Below are positions 52,296 through 56,648 of a stretch of 56,648 nucleotides of DNA, in pieces. Within the stretch, counting starts at the first letter, position 1. The number at the start of each line of letters is the position of its first letter. Below the pieces are notes generated by a model that was not told where the DNA came from, did not search any database, and saw nothing but the letters and a program-made list of their open reading frames with translations. The stretch lies in NCBI GenBank assembly GCA_019187495.1, contig JABAQN010000016.1, positions 1-56,648 of the forward strand. The letters are read 5' to 3'. The stretch is from Steroidobacteraceae bacterium. Its GTDB lineage: Bacteria > Pseudomonadota > Gammaproteobacteria > Steroidobacterales > Steroidobacteraceae. The position numbers were made by a program, and so were the translations under genes.

Positions 52296-53563
52296 GCACC
52301 CAGGGCACCGCCTCCCGGCCACGCTTCCGGGACGTCCTGCGCGAGCCGCGCATGGTCGCGGTGCTCGCGCTCGGCCTCGCTTCGGGCCTGCCCTACAACC
52401 TGACCGACGGCACGCTGCAGGCCTGGCTGAAGGACTACGGCATCTCGAATACGCGGATCGGCCTCCTCACGCTCGTCGGCCTGCCCTACGCCTGGAAGTT
52501 CCTGTGGGCGCCGCTGATCGACCGCTACCGGTTGCCGTTCATCGGCCGGCGGCGCGGCTGGATCGTCGTTCTGCAGCTCGCGCTCGCCGGCGTGATCGCC
52601 GCGAGTGCGTTCTACTCGCCGGCCGATGCACTGACCGCGGTCGCCGTCCTCGCGTTCGCGACCGGCTTCCTGTCGGCGTCGCAGGATATCGTGATCAACG
52701 CCTACACGGCCGATGTCGCGCGTCCGCACGAGCGGGGACTTGCGGCGATGGCGACCTCGATCGGCTATCGCGCGGCCGCGTGGTTCTCGTTCTCGATCGC
52801 GCTGATCGTCGCGCAGTACTTCGGCTGGCAGGCCGCCTACCTGATGCTGGCGGCGGCCATGGTCGTGCTCGCGGCCGGCACGCTCGCGGCGCCCGAGCCC
52901 GCGCAGCGGTCGACACCGCCCGGCACGCTGCGCGAATCGATCTCCGTGCCGCTGCGACAGCTGCTCGCGGGCCCCGGGGCGCTCGCGCTGATCGTGCTGC
53001 TCGTCGTCTACAAGGTGGGCGACGCGTTCTCGCTGCGCCTGTTCACGCCTTTCCTGATGGATCTCGGTTTCTCCAAGGAGGAGATCGGCGTCGTCACGAA
53101 ATCGGTGATGGCGATCGCGACGATCGCCGGGACCGTGCTCGGCGGACTGTGGATGATCCGCCTCGGCCTCTACCGCGCCATGCTGTGGTTCGGCAGCTTC
53201 CAGGCCGTGTCGAACCTCACCTACATGGTGCTCGCGGTGGCGGGCAAGAACCACGTGCTGATGATCGCGGCCATCGCGATCGACAATCTCGCGGGCGGCA
53301 TGGGTTCCGTCGCGCTCACGGCATTCGTGCTCGCGCTCTGCGACCAGCGCTTCAGCGCGTTCCAGTACGCGCTACTGTCGGCGATCGCGGTGATCCCGCG
53401 GACCTATCTCGGCGTCCCGGCGGGCTTCCTCGCCGACCGTGCCGGCTGGCCCACCTTCTATCTCGTGTCGTTCATTGCCGCGATTCCCGGGATCGCGCTG
53501 GTCTGGTGGCTGCGCAAGGACGTGCGCGCACTCGACCTGCGCGGGACCACCGCGTCCGCATGA
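52292..53563 (+). CDS. ampG: AmpG family muropeptide MFS permease
   Basis: 423 residues, about twelve helices. The start PRMVAVLALGLASGLPYNLT, then LVGLPYAWKFLWAPLIDRYR and GRRRGWIVVLQLALAG are AmpG blocks; SASQDIVINAYTADVARPHE is diagnostic (Q-D-I-x-x-x-A-Y). AmpG imports anhydro-muropeptides for cell-wall recycling and can feed beta-lactamase induction. It is 423 residues, shorter than the ~490 of E. coli, lacking the last two helices, like many AmpG homologues. GTG start overlaps the xth stop. Confidence 0.9.
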   Translation: MSTQGTASRPRFRDVLREPRMVAVLALGLASGLPYNLTDGTLQAWLKDYGISNTRIGLLTLVGLPYAWKFLWAPLIDRYRLPFIGRRRGWIVVLQLALAGVIAASAFYSPADALTAVAVLAFATGFLSASQDIVINAYTADVARPHERGLAAMATSIGYRAAAWFSFSIALIVAQYFGWQAAYLMLAAAMVVLAAGTLAAPEPAQRSTPPGTLRESISVPLRQLLAGPGALALIVLLVVYKVGDAFSLRLFTPFLMDLGFSKEEIGVVTKSVMAIATIAGTVLGGLWMIRLGLYRAMLWFGSFQAVSNLTYMVLAVAGKNHVLMIAAIAIDNLAGGMGSVALTAFVLALCDQRFSAFQYALLSAIAVIPRTYLGVPAGFLADRAGWPTFYLVSFIAAIPGIALVWWLRKDVRALDLRGTTASA

Positions 53564-53946
53564 GCGAGATCGATCTGACGCGCGTGTTGTGCGAGCTCTC
53601 CGGGATCCCCGAGGGCGGGGCGCGGGAATTCAGCATCGGCGCGGGCGACTGGCCGCTGCGCGGCTTTCTCGTGCGCACGCGGGAGGGCGTGCGCGCCTAC
53701 GTGAATCGCTGCCCGCATGCCGGGCATGCGCTCAACCTGCGGCCGGACCGGTTCCTGACCCGGGATGGCAGCCTGATTCTCTGCACCTCGCACGGCGCGC
53801 TGTTCGAGAAGTCGACAGGGTTGTGTGTCGCCGGGCCCTGCGCGGGACGCGCGCTCACGGCCATTGCGGTCGAGGTGGCGGCGGGCCTTGTGCTGCTCGC
53901 GGGGGATGTCGATCCCGCGTCATTCGAAAATGTCGAGGCCCTCTAG
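53560..53946 (+). CDS. Rieske [2Fe-2S] domain protein
   Basis: 128 residues. Rieske cluster motifs: C-P-H-A-G-H (NRCPHAGHALNL) and C-T-S-H-G (LILCTSHGALFEKSTG), giving the two Cys and two His ligands. The fold covers most of the protein, so it is a stand-alone ferredoxin-like electron carrier or small regulatory subunit of unknown partner. The ATG overlaps the ampG stop (ATGA). Its last 27 bases overlap the 3' end of the convergent DUF6763-like gene. Confidence 0.88.
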   Translation: MSEIDLTRVLCELSGIPEGGAREFSIGAGDWPLRGFLVRTREGVRAYVNRCPHAGHALNLRPDRFLTRDGSLILCTSHGALFEKSTGLCVAGPCAGRALTAIAVEVAAGLVLLAGDVDPASFENVEAL

Positions 53947-54234
53947 CGGACCGGCCCACTGGCCGCGGCTTTCCTCGTAGTCGTCCGCGCTGCGCGAATC
54001 GCGCTCCATGTCGGTATCGACGTCGACCGAACCGCTCCAGTCCTCGGGAGGTTCGACTTCCTCGAGGCGACGCTCTTCGCGCTGCGCATCCCAGTCTTCG
54101 ATGTCCATTTCCTCGACCGTGCCGTCGAAGAACTGGATCTCGACGGTGCCATCATCCGGATCGTACGCGACGACCTCGAAGGATTCGCCGCCGTCCAGGC
54201 GGTACCACGCGCCGATCGTCGGATGTGGGAGCAT
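53920..54234 (-). CDS. Small acidic protein (DUF6763-like)
   Basis: 104 residues, strongly acidic. The N-terminal ~45 residues form a compact beta unit (PTIGAWYRLDGGESFEVVAY, GTVEIQFFDGTVEEMDIEDW); the rest is a charged tail (EEVEPPEDWSGSVDVDTDME). It resembles the uncharacterised DUF6763 family of gammaproteobacteria. GGAGG lies before the ATG. Function unknown. Confidence 0.7.
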   Translation of the reverse strand: MLPHPTIGAWYRLDGGESFEVVAYDPDDGTVEIQFFDGTVEEMDIEDWDAQREERRLEEVEPPEDWSGSVDVDTDMERDSRSADDYEESRGQWAGPLEGLDIFE

Positions 54235-54314
54235 CTGCGCCTCCGGGCCGAACTGTTATGCTGACGTGACGAATCCATCGTGCGCCTGCGGGGCGGCGCT
54301 TTCAAGCGGGAAAT

Positions 54315-54968
54315 TTGTCGCGCAGCATCATGCTCGAGCAGGTCGTCAAGTTCTTCATCGTGTTCTTCGTCGTGGTCGAACCCGTGTCGCTGCTGCCGCT
54401 GTTCGTGAGCCTCACCGAGGGCGCGAACGAGGCCTACCGGCGGCGCATGGCGCGCAAGGCGATCATCCTCTCGGGCGCGATCCTGTTCGTGTTCGCGCTC
54501 TTCGGCGCGAAATTTCTCGAAGCGATGGGCATCAGCCTCGAGGCGTTCCGCATTTTCGGCGGACTGCTGCTGTTCCTGATCGCGCTCGAGATGGTGTTCG
54601 CACGCGAATCCGGCACGCGCACGTCGAGCCGCGAGGCGGCCGAGAGCCGCCAGCGCGCCGATATTTCGGTCTTTCCGCTCGCGTTCCCGTTCATCGCCGG
54701 GCCGGGAGCGCTCGCGACGATCCTGCTCTGGTTCGGACCGGTGCCGGCGAGCCGGGATCCGCTGCACTGGGCGGCGCTGTTCACCGGCGTGCTCGCGGTG
54801 CTCGCGATCGCGTGGGGTTTCATGCGCGCCGCGGGCCCGCTGATGAAAGTGATCGGCGTGACCGGCGCCAATGTCTCGAGCCGCCTGCTCGGCGTCATCC
54901 TCGGCGCGCTCGCCGTGCAGTTCGTGATCGACGGCTTGAAAGGCGCATTCCGGCTGTCAGGCCCGTGA
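54315..54968 (+). CDS. MarC family integral membrane protein
   Basis: 217 residues, six helices. The first helix FFIVFFVVVEPVSLLPLFVS matches the MarC/UPF0056 start (VVxDPxGxxPLF), followed by ARKAIILSGAILFVFALFGA, FRIFGGLLLFLIALEMVF and DISVFPLAFPFIAGPGALAT. The family's transport role is unsettled. The TTG at 54315 has GGGA upstream; an ATG at 54330 (MLEQVVKFF) is an equally good start, giving 212 residues. Confidence 0.88.
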   Translation: MSRSIMLEQVVKFFIVFFVVVEPVSLLPLFVSLTEGANEAYRRRMARKAIILSGAILFVFALFGAKFLEAMGISLEAFRIFGGLLLFLIALEMVFARESGTRTSSREAAESRQRADISVFPLAFPFIAGPGALATILLWFGPVPASRDPLHWAALFTGVLAVLAIAWGFMRAAGPLMKVIGVTGANVSSRLLGVILGALAVQFVIDGLKGAFRLSGP

Positions 54969-54969
54969 T

Positions 54970-55641
54970 TTAGCGGCGGCGATAGGCGAGGTCCCACACG
55001 CCGTGGCCGAGCCGCTCGCCGCGGCGCTCGAAGCGCGTGGCGATGCGCGCCGGATCGCGTGGTGCGTAGCCGCTGTCCGCCGCGAGGTTCGCGAATTCCG
55101 GGGCGGCATTCAGTTGCGCGAGCATTTCCTCCGCGTACGGCTCCCAGTCGGTCGCGAGCCGGAAGAGGCCGCCCGGCCGCAGCACTTTCGCGACGAGCGC
55201 GATGAACGAGGCCTGCACGATGCGCCGCTTGTGATGGCGCTTCTTGTGCCAGGGGTCCGGGAAGAGGAGCAGCACCTCGTCGAGGCTGGCAGGCGGCAGG
55301 CAGTCTTCGAGCACTTCGACCGCGTCGCGACAGATCGCGCGCACGTTGCGGCTGCCCTGCGCTTCGCAGCTGAGCAGCAGCCGACCGATGCCCGGGCGAT
55401 GGACTTCGATGCCGAGGAAGTCGCGCTCCGGGTGCTGCGCCGCGAGCGCCGCGAGATGGTCGCCGTTGCCGAAGCCGATCTCGAGCGTGCGCGGCGCATG
55501 CCGCCCGAAAATCGCATCGAGGTCGAGCACGGCATCGGCCGTATCGATGCCGAAGCCTGGCCAGAGCGAGTCAAACGCGCGCCGCTGCGCGTCGGTCATG
55601 CGCCCGCCCCGCACGACGAAGCTGCGGATCGTGCGGGTCAC
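54970..55641 (-). CDS. trmB: tRNA (guanine46-N7)-methyltransferase
   Basis: 223 residues. SAM motif TLEIGFGNGDHLAALAAQHP, then FLGIEVHRPGIGRLLLSCEA and the family signature LLLFPDPWHKKRHHKRRIVQ, followed by LRPGGLFRLATDWEPYAEEM. It forms m7G46 in tRNAs. The GTG start overlaps the stop of the upstream unknown gene (GTGA), so both belong to one unit. It converges with marC, one base between the two stops. Confidence 0.95.
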   Translation of the reverse strand: MTRTIRSFVVRGGRMTDAQRRAFDSLWPGFGIDTADAVLDLDAIFGRHAPRTLEIGFGNGDHLAALAAQHPERDFLGIEVHRPGIGRLLLSCEAQGSRNVRAICRDAVEVLEDCLPPASLDEVLLLFPDPWHKKRHHKRRIVQASFIALVAKVLRPGGLFRLATDWEPYAEEMLAQLNAAPEFANLAADSGYAPRDPARIATRFERRGERLGHGVWDLAYRRR

Positions 55642-56648
55642 CGCGGTTTGCCCGGCCGCGCGAGGTCCCAGAAGAGTGCGTCGATGCCGATGCGGATGCC
55701 CGGATCCGCCCGCCAGCCGTATTCGCGGTCCCAGCGCACGAGCGGCTCGATGAACCAGTAGAGCCAGCCGCTCGCCGTCGGCTGCTTGCGAAACAGCGAC
55801 GCCTCGTAGTAGGTGGTGCCGTGCATGTCCTCGCCGCTCGCGTAGAGCTTCAACCCCCAGCCGCGGCCGATGTCGCTCGCGCGCAGGTAGGAGCCGTAGC
55901 GATCCGGCACGATGATTTCACGCGCGCGCGCGTAGATCAGTGTCTGTGACCATTCGGTGCGGTCACGATCATCGCGCCACTTGACGTAGCTCGAGGTGCG
56001 GAAAAGGCGCTGCCCCGACCAGCGATCGAAGGTCATCGCGGCGGCGTAGCCGACACTCTCGTCCGTTTCGGCAAAGAGCTTCGCGAACGGGTAGAAATCC
56101 CAGCGGCCGAGCCGGGCTTCGCGCGCCCATTTCAGCGACACGAAGGCGACCGGCGGCACGTCCGCCTTGATGCCGACATCGAAGTTCAGGTGCCTGCGCA
56201 GCTCGTAACGCAGGCCCGCGCGGACCGCGGAGCTCTCGTCGGCGACGCGCGGCGCTTCATCGACGTCGTTGCTCGTGATGAAAATGCGCAGGCGCTTCTC
56301 GGTGTTCGGCAGCCTGAGCGTCGTGTCGAAGTCGAGATCGAGATCGAAGTCGGTGCCGTCGCTGCGATCGATGGCCTCACCGCCCAGGCTGACGCGAAAT
56401 GGTGCCGCCGGCACCGGCAGCAGTTCGGCGTCCTTCGGCGCGAAGCGGTGATCGAGTGCTTCGACGAACTCCTGCATCTTCGTGTAGGCGCGGTCGTGCG
56501 CCTCATCGAGGCGCTCGCGCGCATCGAGCGGCGCCGCGGCGGCCGCGTTCTGCGCCTGGACCTCGTCCGTCGAACTCTCGCCGGGCCGATGGCGCGCGGC
56601 GTGCCGCCGGTGCCCGTTGCCTTCGGCAGCCGCCTCGCCCGCCGTGAT
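55638..56648 (-). CDS. Probable outer-membrane/envelope protein, 5' end cut by the window edge
   Basis: The frame is open to the right edge, so 336 residues are visible and the start lies outside. The first ~55 visible residues are Ala/Arg/His-rich and low complexity; a helix follows (DAHDRAYTKMQEFVEALDHR-like segment). From ~75 on, alternating strands with aromatic ends dominate (FDLDLDFDTTLRLPNTEKRL, VGYAAAMTFDRWSGQRLFRT, WLYWFIEPLVRWDREYGWRA), as in outer-membrane barrels. I do not recognise a family. It is translationally coupled to trmB. An internal ATG at 56477 is not needed since upstream codons continue. Confidence 0.65.
   Translation of the reverse strand: MTAGEAAAEGNGHRRHAARHRPGESSTDEVQAQNAAAAAPLDARERLDEAHDRAYTKMQEFVEALDHRFAPKDAELLPVPAAPFRVSLGGEAIDRSDGTDFDLDLDFDTTLRLPNTEKRLRIFITSNDVDEAPRVADESSAVRAGLRYELRRHLNFDVGIKADVPPVAFVSLKWAREARLGRWDFYPFAKLFAETDESVGYAAAMTFDRWSGQRLFRTSSYVKWRDDRDRTEWSQTLIYARAREIIVPDRYGSYLRASDIGRGWGLKLYASGEDMHGTTYYEASLFRKQPTASGWLYWFIEPLVRWDREYGWRADPGIRIGIDALFWDLARPGKPR

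Overview
The window is high-GC bacterial chromosome, almost fully coding, with no tRNA, rRNA, CRISPR array, prophage or recognisable insertion sequence. Gene content and order point to a gammaproteobacterium: ftsY-ftsE-ftsX-rpoH, rsmD-coaD, rpmB-rpmG near mutM, radC/coaBC-dut, pyrE/xth, and a FecI-FecR-TonB receptor set. A Nevskiales/Steroidobacterales-like or xanthomonad-like lineage is my inference, not something the sequence proves. Many genes are coupled by 4-base overlaps (ATGA, GTGA, TTGA), and several starts are GTG or TTG.

Left part (1-13.9 kb): the 3' end of a SPOR-domain protein; a gap bounded by a sigma54-like promoter and a strong terminator; a TonB-dependent receptor with an N-terminal signalling (STN) domain, its FecR-type anti-sigma factor and FecI-type ECF sigma factor; a pair of M16 peptidase subunits; an orphan HigA-like antitoxin behind the wreck of its toxin gene; a pirin; and a 1368-residue membrane protein of unknown function.

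13.9-24.5 kb is a photo-oxidative stress and lipid-modification island. It holds a photolyase, a lipocalin lipoprotein, a TspO-like membrane protein, the sigma factor RpoE with its zinc anti-sigma factor ChrR, and a tightly coupled operon (FAD oxidoreductase, DUF1365, cyclopropane-fatty-acid synthase, DUF2878, DUF1295, second CFA-synthase-like methyltransferase). Four units start with the same ECF-type promoter, a GCATCC-like box, exactly 16 bases, then CGTAT or CGTAC. The island therefore reads as one autoregulated RpoE-ChrR regulon.

24.5-34.1 kb: a lipoprotein S41 protease, an operon of glutaryl-CoA-dehydrogenase-like enzyme, M48 metalloprotease, MATE exporter and an unknown protein, then a DUF962 membrane protein, a hotdog-fold protein and an OmpA-type lipoprotein.

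34.1-56.6 kb is mainly housekeeping: rpoH with a CIRCE operator lying over a sigmaE-like promoter, a perfect 36-bp hairpin, ftsX-ftsE-ftsY, a VolA-like lipase lipoprotein, rsmD-coaD-ggt, mutM-alkA, rpmB-rpmG, bactofilin with a zinc-ribbon partner, an MFS transporter, radC, coaBC-dut, pyrE, xth-ampG-Rieske, marC and trmB, and a protein running off the right edge. Four genes (the first M16 peptidase, mutM, coaBC, xth) have a -10-like hexamer exactly six bases before the ATG, which predicts leaderless mRNAs.
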